Part shown: piece by piece, positions 49,339-61,499 of the stretch
Position numbering within the stretch: the stretch's first letter is position 1
Layout: every line of letters begins with the position of its first letter
NCBI RefSeq assembly: GCF_026212465.1
Contig: NC_080056.1
Span: 25,504,239 to 25,568,238 of the forward strand
Source: Amaranthus tricolor
Lineage: Eukaryota > Streptophyta > Magnoliopsida > Caryophyllales > Amaranthaceae
Direction: 5' to 3'
Length of the DNA stretch: 64,000 nucleotides
Translations under genes and position numbers: made by a program
Notes under the pieces: generated by a model
Databases searched by the model: none
What the model saw: only the letters and a program-made list of their open reading frames with translations
What the model was told of the DNA's origin: nothing

Positions 49339-52300
49339 TATTATTGTGTTGAAGTGGTTAGAATTGAAAATCATACTCATATGCTAGAAATTACGTGTTT
49401 AGTTGTGATTTTAAGGGTTTTTAAGCGTTTTTGGCGTTTTTACGCATAAAGTAGCTCAAACTTGGTTTGTTTTGCACGAAACTTGGCACACAACTCTATT
49501 TAATATATATTATTGTGTGGAAGTGGTTAGAATATAAAATCATAGTCAAATGCTAGAAATTACGTGTTAAGTTGCGATTTTATGCGTTTTAAAACTTTTT
49601 TGGCACTTTCACGCATAAAATAGCTCAAACTTGGTTTGTTTTGCACGAAACTTGGCACACAACACTATTTGGTATATATTATTGTGTTGAAGTGGTTAAA
49701 ATTGAAAATCATAGTCATATGCGAGAAATTACGTGTTTACTTGCGATTTTAAGGGTTTTTGAAGCGTTTTTGGCGTTTTGCGAATAAAGTAGCTCAAACT
49801 TTGTTTGTTTTGCACGGAACTTGCCACACAACCCTATTTGGTAAATATTATTGTGTTTAAGTGGTTAGAATTAAAAATCATAGTCAAATGCTAGAAATTA
49901 CGTCTTAAGTTGCGATTTTAAGGGTTTTTAAACATTTTTGGACTTTTGCCCATAAAGTAGCTAAAACTTGGTTTGTTTTGCACGAAACTTCGCACACAAC
50001 ACTATTTGGTATATATTATTGTGTTGAAGTGGTGAGAATTGAAAATCATACTCATATGCTAGAAATTACTTGTTAAGTTGCGATTTTAAGGGTTTTTAAG
50101 CGTTTTTGGCGTTTTGCACATAAAGTAGCTAAAACTTGGTTTGTTTTGCACGAAACTTGGCACACAACACTACTTGGTATATATTATTGTGTTGAAGTAG
50201 TTAGAATTGAAAATCATACTCATATGCTAGAAATTACGTGTTAAATTGTGATTTTAAGGGTTTTTAAGCGTTTTTGGCACTTTTGTGCATAAAGTAGCTC
50301 AAACTTGGTTAGATTTTCACGAAACTTAGCACACAACACTATTTGGAATGTATTATTGGGTTGAAGTGGTTAGAATTGAAAATCATACTCATATGCTAGA
50401 AATTACGTGTTAAATTGTGATTTTAAGGGTTTTTAAACGTTTTTGGCGTTTGTCGCATAAAGTAGCAAACTTGGTTTGTTTTGTACTGAACTTGGCACAC
50501 AAAACTCTTTGGTATATATTATTGTGTTTAGGTGGTTAGAATTGAAAATCATAGTCAAATGCTAGAAATTACGTGTTAAGCTGCGATTTTTATGGTTTTT
50601 AAGTATTTTTAGCACTTTTGCGCATAAAGTAGCTCAAACTTGGTTTGTTTTGCACGAAACTTGGCACGCAACACTATTTGGGATATATTATCGTGTGGAA
50701 GTGGTTAGAATTGAAAATCATACGCATATGCTAAAAGTTACGTGTTAAGTTGCGATTTTGTGGGTTTTTAAATGTTTTTGGCGTTTTTACGCATAAAGTA
50801 GCTCAAACTTGGTTTGTTTTGCACGAAACTTGGCACACAACTCTATTTAATATATATTATTGCGTGGAAGTGGTTAAAATTGAAAATCAAAGTTATATGC
50901 TAGAAATTACGTGTTAAGCTGCGATTTTATGCGTTTTAAAACTTTTTTGGCACTTTCATGCATAAAATAGCTCAAACTTGGTTTGTTTTGCACGAAACTT
51001 GGCACACAATATAATATTATGTTGAAGTGGTTAGAATAGAAAATCATACTCATATGCTAGAAATTACGTGTTAAATTGCGATTTTAAGAGTTTTTAAGCG
51101 TTTTTCGCGTTTTTCCCATAAAGTAGCAAACTTGGTTTGTTTTGCACCGAACATGGCACACAAAACTATTTGGTATATATTATTGTGCTTAAGTGGTTAG
51201 AATTGAAAATCATAGTCAAATGCTAGAAATTACGTGTTAAGTTGCGATTTTAAGGGTTTTAAAGCATTTTAAGCACTTTTGTACATAAAGTAGTTCAAAC
51301 TTGGTTTGTTTTGCACGAAACTTGGCACACAACTCTATTTAATATATATTATTGCGTGGAAGTGGTTAGAATTGAAAATCATAGTCATATGCTAGAAATT
51401 ACGTGTTAAGTTGCGATTTTATGCGTTTTAAAACTTTTTTGGCACTTTCATGCATAAAATAGCTCAAACTTGGTTTGTTTTGCACGAAACTTGGCACACA
51501 ACACTATTTGGTATATATTATTATGTTGAAGTGGTTAGAATTGAAAATCATAGTCATATGCTAGAAATTACGTGTTTAGTTGCGAATTTAAGGGTTTTTA
51601 AGTGTTTTTGGCGTTTTGCGCATAAAGTAGCTCAAACTTGGTTTGTTTTGCACGGAACTTGCCACAGAACACTATTTGGTATATATTATTGTGTTTCAGT
51701 TGTTAGAATTAAAAATCATAGTCAAATGCTAGAAATTACGTATTAAGTTGCGATTTTAAAGGTTTTTAAGCATTTTTGGCACTTTTGCGCATAAAGTAGC
51801 TAAAACTTGGTTTGTTTTGCACGAAACTTGGCAAGAAAAACTATTTGGTATATATTATTGTGTTGAAGTGGTTAGAATTGAAAATCATACTCATATGCTA
51901 GAAATTACTTGTTAAGTTGCGATTTTATGGGTTTTTAAGCGTTTTTGGCACTTTTCTGCATAAAGTAGCTCAAACTTGGTTTGTTTTGCACGAAACTTGG
52001 CACACAACAGTATTTGGTATGTATTATTGTGTTGAAGTGGTTAGAATTGAAAATCATACTCAAATACTAGAAATTACGTGATAAATTGCGATTTTAAGAG
52101 TTTTTAAGCGTTTTTGGCGTTTTTCGCATAAAGTAGCAAACTTGGTTTGTTTTGCACGGAACTTGGCACACAAAACTATTTGGTATATATTATTTTGTTT
52201 AAGTGGTTAGAATTGAAAATCATAGTCAAATGCTAGAAATTACGTGTTAAGTTGTGATTTTATGAGTTTTTAAGTGTTTTTGGCGTTTTTGCGCATAAAG

Positions 52301-52420
52301 TAGCTCAAACTTGGTTTGTTTTGCACGAAACTAGGCACACAACTCTATTTAATGACTATTATTGTCTGGAAGTGGTTAGAGTTGAAAATCATAGTCATAT
52401 GCTAGAAATTACGTGTTAAG
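49339..52420 (+). repeat. Large satellite duplication, copy 1 (offset 4782 bp)
   Basis: The variant TGCGAGAAATTACGTG occurs at 49720 and 54502, and the 98-codon repeat frame at 51450 recurs at 56232. Both pairs are 4782 bp apart. The match ends at 52420, where this copy jumps ahead relative to its partner. Confidence 0.8.
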
Positions 52421-54120
52421 TCAACACTATTTGGTATGTAATATTGTGTTGAAGTGGTTAGAATTTAAAATCATACTCATATGCTATAAATTCCGTGTTA
52501 AATTGTGATTTTAAGAGTTTTTAAGCGTTTTTTGCGTTTTTCGCATAAAGTAGCAAACTTGGTTTGTTTTGCACGGAACATCGCACACAAAACAATTTGG
52601 TATATATTATTGTGTTTAAGTGGTTAGAATTGAAAATCATAGTCAAATGCTAGAAATTACGTGTTAAGTTGCGATTTTAAGGGCTTTAATGCATTTTAAG
52701 CACTTTTGCGCATAAAGTAGTTCAAACTTGGTTTGTTTTGCACGAAACTTAGCATGCAACACTATTTGGTATATATTATTGTGTTGAAGTGGTTAGAATT
52801 GAAAATCATACTCATATGCTAGAAATTACGTGTTTAGTTGTGATTTTAAGGGTTTTTAAGCGTTTTTGGAGTTTTTACGCATAAAGTAGCTCAAACTTGG
52901 TTTGTTTTGCACGAAACTTGGCACACAACTCTATTTAATATATATTATTGTGTGGAAGTGGTTAGAATTGAAAATCATAGTCAAATGCTAGAAATTACGT
53001 GTTAAGTTGCGATATTATGCGTTTTAAAACTTTTTTGGCACTTTCACGCATAAAATAGCTCAAACTTGGTTTGTTTTGCACAAAACTTGGCACACAACAC
53101 TATTTGGTATATATTATTGTATTGAAGTGGTTAGAATTGAAAATCATAGTCATATGCGAGAAATTACGTGTTTACTTGCGATTTTAAGGGTTTTTGAAGC
53201 GTTTTTGGCGTTTTGCGAATAAAGTAGCTCAAACTTTGTTTGTTTTGCACGGAACTTGCCACACAACCCTATTTGGTAAATATTATTGTGTTTAAGTGGT
53301 TAGAATTAAAAATCATAGTCAAATGCTAGAAACTACGTCTTAAGTTGCGATTTTAAGGGTTTTTAAACATTTTTGGACTTTTGCGCATAAAGTAGCTAAA
53401 ACTTGGTTTGTTTTGCACGAAACTTCGCACACAACACTATTTGGTATATATTATTGTGTTGAAGTGGTGAGAATTGAAAATCATACTCATATGCTAGAAA
53501 TTACTTGTTAAGTTGCGATTTTAAGGGTTTTTAAGCGTTTTTGGCGTTTTGCACATAAAGTAGCTAAAACTTGGTTTGTTTTGCACGAAACTTGGCACAC
53601 AACACTACTTGGTATATATTATTGTGTTGAAGTAGTTAGAATTGAAAATCATACTCATATGTTAGAAATTACGTGTTAAATTGTGATTTTAAGGGTTTTT
53701 AAGCGTTTTTGGCACTTTTGTGCATAAAGTTGCTCAAACTTGGTTAGCTTTTCACGAAACTTAGCACACAACACTATTTGGAATGTATTATTGCGTAGAA
53801 GTGGTTAGAATTGAAAATCATACTCATATGCTAGAAATTACGTGTTAAATTTTGATTTTAAGGGTTTTTAAGCGTTTTTGGCGTTTGTCGCATAAAGTAG
53901 CAAACTTGGTTTGTTTTGTACTGAACTTGGCACACAAAACTCTTTGTTATATATTATTGTGTTTAGGTGGTTAGAATTGAAAATCATAGTCAAATGCTAG
54001 AAATTACGTGTTAAGCTGCGATTTTTATGGTTTTTAAGTATATTTAGCACTTTTGCGCATAAAGTAGCTCAAACTTGGTTTGTTTTGCACGAAACTTGGC
54101 ACGCAACACTATTTGGGATA
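52421..54120 (+). repeat. Satellite block matching 57628 onwards (offset ~5204-5207 bp)
   Basis: Starts at CAACACTATTTGGTATGTAA, equivalent to about 57628. The TGCGAGAAATTACGTG variants at 53155 and 58359 are 5204 bp apart. The block contains an intact, unoccupied copy of the retrotransposon target at 52769-52773. Confidence 0.72.
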
Positions 54121-57100
54121 TATTATCGTGTGGAAGTGGTTAGAATTGAAAATCATACGCATATGCTAAAAGTTACGTGTTAAGTTGCGATTTTGTGGGT
54201 TTTTAAATGTTTTTGGCGTTTTTACGCATAAAGTAGCTCAAACTTGGTTTGTTTTGCACGAAACTTGGCACACAACTCTATTTAATATATATTATTGTGT
54301 GGAAGTGGTTAGAATATAAAATCATAGTCAAATGCTAGAAATTACGTGTTAAGTTGCGATTTTATGCGTTTTAAAACTTTTTTGGCACTTTCACGCATAA
54401 AATAGCTCAAACTTGGTTTGTTTTGCACGAAACTTGGCACACAACACTATTTGGTATATATTATTGTGTTGAAGTGGTTAGAATTGAAAATCATAGTCAT
54501 ATGCGAGAAATTACGTGTTTACTTGCGATTTTAAGGGTTTTTGAAGCGTTTTTGGCGTTTTGCGAATAAAGTAGCTCAAACTTTGTTTGTTTTGCACGGA
54601 ACTTGCCACACAACCCTATTTGGTAAATATTATTGTGTTTAAGTGGTTAGAATTAAAAATCATAGTCAAATGCTAGAAATTACGTCTTAAGTTGCGATTT
54701 TAAGGGTTTTTAAACATTTTTGGACTTTTGCGCATAAAGTAGCTAAAACTTGGTTTGTTTTGCACGAAACTTCGCACACAACACTATTTGGTATATATTA
54801 TTGTGTTGAAGTGGTGAGAATTGAAAATCATACTCATATGCTAGAAATTACTTGTTAAGTTGCGATTTTAAGGGTTTTTAAGCGTTTTTGGCGTTTTGCA
54901 CATAAAGTAGCTAAAACTTGGTTTGTTTTGCACGAAACTTGGCACACAACACTACTTGGTATATATTATTGTGTTGAAGTAGTTAGAATTGAAAATCATA
55001 CTCATATGCTAGAAATTACGTGTTAAATTGTGATTTTAAGGGTTTTTAAGCGTTTTTGGCACTTTTGTGCATAAAGTAGCTCAAACTTGGTTAGCTTTTC
55101 ACGAAACTTAGCACACAACACTATTTGGAATGTATTATTGGGTTGAAGTGGTTAGAATTGAAAATCATACTCATATGCTAGAAATTACGTGTTAAATTGT
55201 GATTTTAAGGGTTTTTAAACGTTTTTGGCGTTTGTCGCATAAAGTAGCAAACTTGGTTTGTTTTGTACTGAACTTGGCACACAAAACTCTTTGGTATATA
55301 TTATTGTGTTTAGGTGGTTAGAATTGAAAATCATAGTCAAATGCTAGAAATTACGTGTTAAGCTGCGATTTTTATGGTTTTTAAGTATTTTTAGCACTTT
55401 TGCGCATAAAGTAGCTCAAACTTGGTTTGTTTTGCATGAAACTTGGCACGCAACACTATTTGGGATATATTATCGTGTGGAAGTGGTTAGAATTGAAAAT
55501 CATACGCATATGCTAAAAGTTACGTGTTAAGTTGCGATTTTGTGGGTTTTTAAATGTTTTTGGCGTTTTTACGCATAAAGTAGCTCAAACTTGGTTTGTT
55601 TTGCACAAAACTTGGCACACAACTCTATTTAATATATATTATTGCGTGGAAGTGGTTAGAAATGAAAATCAAAGTTATATGCTAGAAATTACGTGTTAAG
55701 CTGCGATTTTATGCGTTTTAAAACTTTTTTGGCACTTTCATGCATAAAATAGCTCAAACTTGGTTTGTTTTGCACGAAACTTGGCACACAATATATTATT
55801 ATGTTGAAGTGGTTAGAATAGAAAATCATACTCATATGCTAGAAATTACGTGTTAAATTGCGATTTTAAGAGTTTTTAAGCGTTTTTTGCGTTTTTCCCA
55901 TAAAGTAGCAAACTTGGTTTGTTTTGCACTGAACATGGCACACAAAACTATTTGGTATATATTATTGTGTTTAAGTGGTTAGAATTGAAAATCATAGTCA
56001 AATGCTAGAAATTATGTGTTAAGTTGCGATTTTAAGGGTTTTAAAGCATTTTAAGCACTTTTGTGCATAAAGTAGTTCAAACTTGGTTTGTTTTGCACGA
56101 AACTTGGCACACAACTCTATTTAATATATATTATTGCGTGGAAGTGGTTAGAATTGAAAATCATAGTCATATGCTAGAAATTACGTGTTAAGTTGCGATT
56201 TTATGCGTTTTAAAACTTTTTTGGCACTTTCATGCATAAAATAGCTCAAACTTGGTTTGTTTTGCACGAAACTTGGCACACAATACTATTTGGTATATAT
56301 TATTATGTTGAAGTGGTTAGAATTGAAAATCATAGTCATATGCTAGAAATTACGTGTTTAGTTGCGAATTTAAGGGTTTTTAAGTGTTTTTGGCGTTTTG
56401 CGCATAAAGTAGCTCAAACTTGGTTTGTTTTGCACGGAACTTGCCACAGAACACTATTTGGTATATATTATTGTGTTTCAGTTGTTAGAATTAAAAATCA
56501 TAGTCAAATGCTAGAAATTACGTATTAAGTTCCGATTTTAAAGGTTTTTAAGCATTTTTGGCACTTTTGCGCATAAAGTAGCTAAAACTTGGTTTGTTTT
56601 GCACGAAACTTGGCAAGAAAAACTATTTGGTATATATTATTGTGTTGAAGTGGTTAGAATTGAAAATCATACTCATATGCTAGAAATTACTTGTTAAGTT
56701 GCGATTTTATGGGTTTTTAAGCGTTTTTGGCACTTTTCTGCATAAAGTAGCTCAAACTTGGTTTGTTTTGCACGAAACATGGCACACAACAGTATTTGGT
56801 ATGTATTATTGTGTTGAAGTGGTTAGAATTGAAAATCATACTCAAATACTAGAAATTACGTGATAAATTGCGATTTTAAGAGTTTTTAAGCGTTTTTGGC
56901 GTTTTTCGCATAAAGTAGCAAACTTGGTTTGTTTTGCACGGAACTTGGCACACAAAACTATTTGGTATATATTATTTTGTTTAAGTGGTTAGAATTGAAA
57001 ATCATAGTCAAATGCTAGAAATTACGTGTTAAGTTGTGATTTTATGGGTTTTTAAGTGTTTTTGGCGTTTTTGCGCATAAAGTAGCTCAAACTTGGTTTG

Positions 57101-57202
57101 TTTTGCACGAAACTAGGCACACAACTCTATTTAATGACTATTATTGTGTGGAAGTGGTTAGAGTTGAAAATCATAGTCATATGCTAGAAATTACGTGTTA
57201 AG
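54121..57202 (+). repeat. Large satellite duplication, copy 2 (offset 4782 bp)
   Basis: The partner of 49339-52420, collinear at 4782 bp with few differences. It continues past 57202 through about 425 bp that are missing from copy 1. Confidence 0.8.
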
Positions 57203-58199
57203 TTGCTATTTTATGCGTTTTTAAACATTTTTGGCACTTTCAAGCATAAATTAGCCAAACTTGGTTTGTTTTGCACGAAACTTGGCATACTACACTATTT
57301 GGTATATATTATTGTGTTGAAGTGGTTAGAATTGAAAATCATAGTCATATGCTAGAAATTACTGTTAAGTTGCGATTTTAAGGGTTTTTTAGCATTTTCG
57401 GCACTATTGCGCATAAAGTAACCAAAACTTGGTTTGTTTTGCACGAAACTTGGCACACAACACTATTTCGTATATATTATTTTGTTGAAGTGGTTTGAAT
57501 TGAAAATCATACTCATATGCTAGAAATTACTTGTTAAGCTGCGATTTTATGGGTTTTTAAGCGTTTTTTGCACTTTTGTGCATAAAGTTGCTCAAACTTG
57601 GTTTGTTTTGCACGAAACTTGGCACACAACACTATTTGGTATGTAATATTGTGTTGAAGTGGTTAGAATTTAAAATCATACTCATATGCTATAAATTCCG
57701 TGTTAAATTGTGATTTTAAGAGTTTTTAAGCGTTTTTTTGCGTTTTTCGCATAAAGTAGCAAACTTGGTTTGTTTTGCACGGAACATCGCACACAAAACA
57801 ATTTGGTATATATTATTGTGTTTAAGTGGTTAGAATTGAAATCATAGTCAAATGCTAGAAATTACGTGTTAAGTTGCGATTTTAAGGGCTTTAATGCATT
57901 TTAAGCACTTTTGCGCATAAAGTAGTTCAAACTTGGTTTGTTTTGCACGAAACTTAGCATGCAACACTATTTGGTATATATTATTGTGTTGAAGTGGTTA
58001 GAATTGAAAATCATACTCATATGCTAGAAATTACGTGTTTAGTTGTGATTTTAAGGGTTTTTAAGCGTTTTTGGCGTTTTACGCATAAAGTAGCTCAAAC
58101 TTGGTTTGTTTTGCACGAAACTTGGCACACAACTCTATTTAATATTATATTATTGTGTGTGGAAGTGGTTAGATTGAAAATCATAGTCAAATGCTAGAA

Positions 58200-61100
58200 A
58201 TTACGTGTTAAGTTGCGATTTTATGCGTTTTAAAACTTTTTTGGCACTTTCACGCATAAAATAGCTCAAACTTGGTTTGTTTTGCACAAAACTTGCACAC
58301 AACACTATTGGTATATATTATTGTATTGAAGTGGTTAGAATTGAAAATCATAGTCATATGCGAGAAATTACGTGTTTACTTGCGATTTTAAGGGTTTTTG
58401 AAGCGTTTTTGGCGTTTTGCGAATAAAGTAGCTCAAACTTTGTTTGTTTTGCACGGAACTTGCCACACAACCCTATTTGGTAAATATTATTGTGTTTAAG
58501 TGGTTAGAATTAAAAATCATAGTCAAATGCTAGAAATTACGTCTTAAGTTGCGATTTTAAGGGTTTTTAAACATTTTTGGACTTTTGCGCTTAAAGTAGC
58601 TAAAACATGGTTTGTTTTGCACGAAACTTCGCACACAACACTATTTGGTATATATTATTGTGTTGAAGTGGTGAGAATTGAGAATCATACTCATATGCTA
58701 GAAATTACTTGTTAAGTTGCGATTTTAAGGGTTTTTAAAACTTTTTTTGGCACTTCATGCATAAAATAGCTAAAACTTGGTTTGTTTTGCACGAAACTTG
58801 GCACACAACACTACTTGGTATATATTATTGTGTTGAAGTAGTTAGAATTGAAAATCATACTCATATGTTAGAAATTACGTGTTAAATTGTGATTTTAAGG
58901 GTTTTTAAGCATTTTTGGCACTTTTGTGCATAAAGTTGCTCAAACTTGGTTAGCTTTTCACGAAACTTAGCACACAACACTATTTGGAATGTATTATTGC
59001 GTTGAAGTGGTTAGAATTGAAAATCATACTCATATGCTAGAAATTACGTGTTAAATTTTGATTTTAAGGGTTTTTAAGCGTTTTGTGGCGTTTGTCGCAT
59101 AAAGTAGCAAACTTGGTTTGTTTTGTACTGAACTTGGCACACAAAACTCTTTGTTATATATTATTGTGTTTAGGTGGTTAGAATTGAAAATCATAGTCAA
59201 ATGCTAGAAATTACGTGGTTAAGCTGCGATTTTTATGGTTTTTAAGTATATTTAGCACTTTTGCGCATAAGTAGCTCAAACTTGGTTTGTTTTGCACGAA
59301 AATTGGCACGCAACACTATTTGGGATATATTATCGTGTGGAAGTGGTTAGAATTAAAAATCATACGCATATGCTAAAAGTTACGTGTTAAGTTGCGATTT
59401 TGTGGGTTTTTAAATGTTTTTGGCGTTTTTACGCATAAAGTAGCTCAAACTTGGTTTGTTTTGCACGAAACTTGGCACACAACTCTATTTAATATATATT
59501 ATTGCGTGGAAGTGGTTAGAATTGAAAATCATAGTCAAATGCTAGAAATTACGTGTTAAGCTGCGATTTTATGCGTTTTAAAACTTTTTTGGCACTTTCA
59601 TGCATAAAATAGCTCAAACTTGGTTTGTTTTGCACGAACTTGGCACACAACACTATTTGGTATATATTATTATGTTGAAGTGGTTAGAATAGAAAATCAT
59701 ACTCATATGCTAGAAATTACGTGTTAAATTGCGATTTTAAGAGTTTTTAAGCGTTTTTTGCGTTTTTCGCATAAAGTGGCAAACTTGGTTTGTTTTGCAC
59801 CGAACATGGCACACAAAACTATTTGGTATATATTTTTGTGTTTAAGTGGTTAGAATTGAAAATCATAGTCAAATGCTAGAAATTACGTGTTAAGTTGCGA
59901 TTTTAAGGGTTTTAAAGCATTTTAAGCACTTTTGTGCATAAAGTAGTTCAAACTTGGTTTGTTTTGCACGAAACTTGGGCACACAACTCTATTTAATATA
60001 TACTTATTATTTGCGTGGAAGTGGTTAGAATTGAAAATCATAGTCATATGCTAGAAATTACGTGTTAAGTTGCGATTTTATGCGTTTTAAAACTTTTTTG
60101 GCACTTTCATGCATAAAATAGCTCAAACTTGGTTTGTTTTGCACGAAACTTGGCACACAACACTATTTGGTATATATTATTATGTTGAAGTGGTTAGAAT
60201 TGAAAATCATAGTCATATGCTAGAAATTACGTGTTTAGTTACGATTTTAAGGGTTTTTAAGTGTTTTTGGCGTTTTGCGCATAAAGTAGGCTCAAACTTG
60301 GTTTGTTTTGCACGGAACTTGCCACAGAACACTATTTGGTATATATTATTGTGTTTCAGTTGTTAGAATTAAAAATCATAGTCAAATGCTAGAAATTACG
60401 TATTAAGTTGCGATTTTAAAGGTTTTTAAGCATTTTTGGCACTTTTGCGCATAAAGTAGCTAAAACTTGGTTTGTTTTGCACGAAACTTGGCACGAAAAA
60501 CTATTTGGTATATATTATTGTGTTGAAGTGGTTAGAATTGAAAATCATACTCATATGCTAGAAATTACTTGTTAAGTTGCGATTTTATGGGTTTTTAAGC
60601 GTTTTTGGCACTTTTCTGCATAAAGTAGCTCAAACTTGGTTTGTTTTGCACGAAACTTGGCACACAACAGTATTTGGTATGTATTATTGTGTTGAAGTGG
60701 TTAGAATTGAAAATCATACTCAAATGCTAGAAATTACGTGATAAATTGCGATTTTAAGAGTTTTTTAAGCGTTTTTGGCGTTTTTCGCATAAAGTAGCAA
60801 ACTTTGTTTGTTTTGCACGGAACTTGGCACACAAAACTATTTGGTATATATTATTTTGTTTAAGTGGTTAGAATTGAAATCATAGTCAAATGCTAGAAAT
60901 TACGTGTTAAGTTGTGATTTTATGGGTTTTTAAGTGTTTTTGGCGTTTTTGCGCATAAAGTAGCTCAAACTTGGTTTGTTTTGCACGAAATTAGGCACAC
61001 AACTCTATTTAATGACTATTATTGTGTGGAAGTGGTTAGAATTGAAAATCATAGTCATATGCTAGGAAATTACGTGTTAAGTTGCAAATTTTATGCGTTT
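58200..61100 (+). repeat. ~3.86-3.88-kb satellite unit, further copy
   Basis: Matches the block about 3.86-3.88 kb upstream: TGCGAGAAATTACGTG at 54502 and 58359 (3857 bp), and the repeat frames at 56232 and 60109 (3877 bp). The copy has several one-base indels, for example CACTATTGGTAT near 58310 with one T fewer than usual. Confidence 0.65.
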
Positions 61101-61499
61101 TTAAACTTTTTTGGCACTTTCAAGCATAAATTAGCCAAACTTGGTTTGTTTTGCACGAAACTTGGCACACAACACTATTTGGTATATATTATTGTGTTGA
61201 AGTGGTTAGAATTGAAAATCATAGTCATATGCTAGAAATTACGTGTTAAGTTGCGATTTTAAAGGTTTTTAAGAATTTTTGGCACTTTTGCGCATAAAAA
61301 AGCTAAAACTTGGTTTGTTTTGCACGAAACTTGGCACACAACAGTATTTGGTATGTATTATTGTGTTGAAGTGGTTAGAATTGAAAATCATACTCATATG
61401 CTAGAAATTACGTGTTAAATTGCGATTTTAAGAGTTTTTAAGCGTTTTTGGCGTTTTTCGCATAAAGTAGCCAAACTTGGTTTGTTTTGCTCGAAACTT

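Noticed and set aside
22449..61235. Equivalent 60-98 codon frames on the plus strand in arrays B and C
   Set aside because: Same satellite reading on the other strand; duplicated copies such as 51450 and 56232 merely reflect duplication of the DNA.
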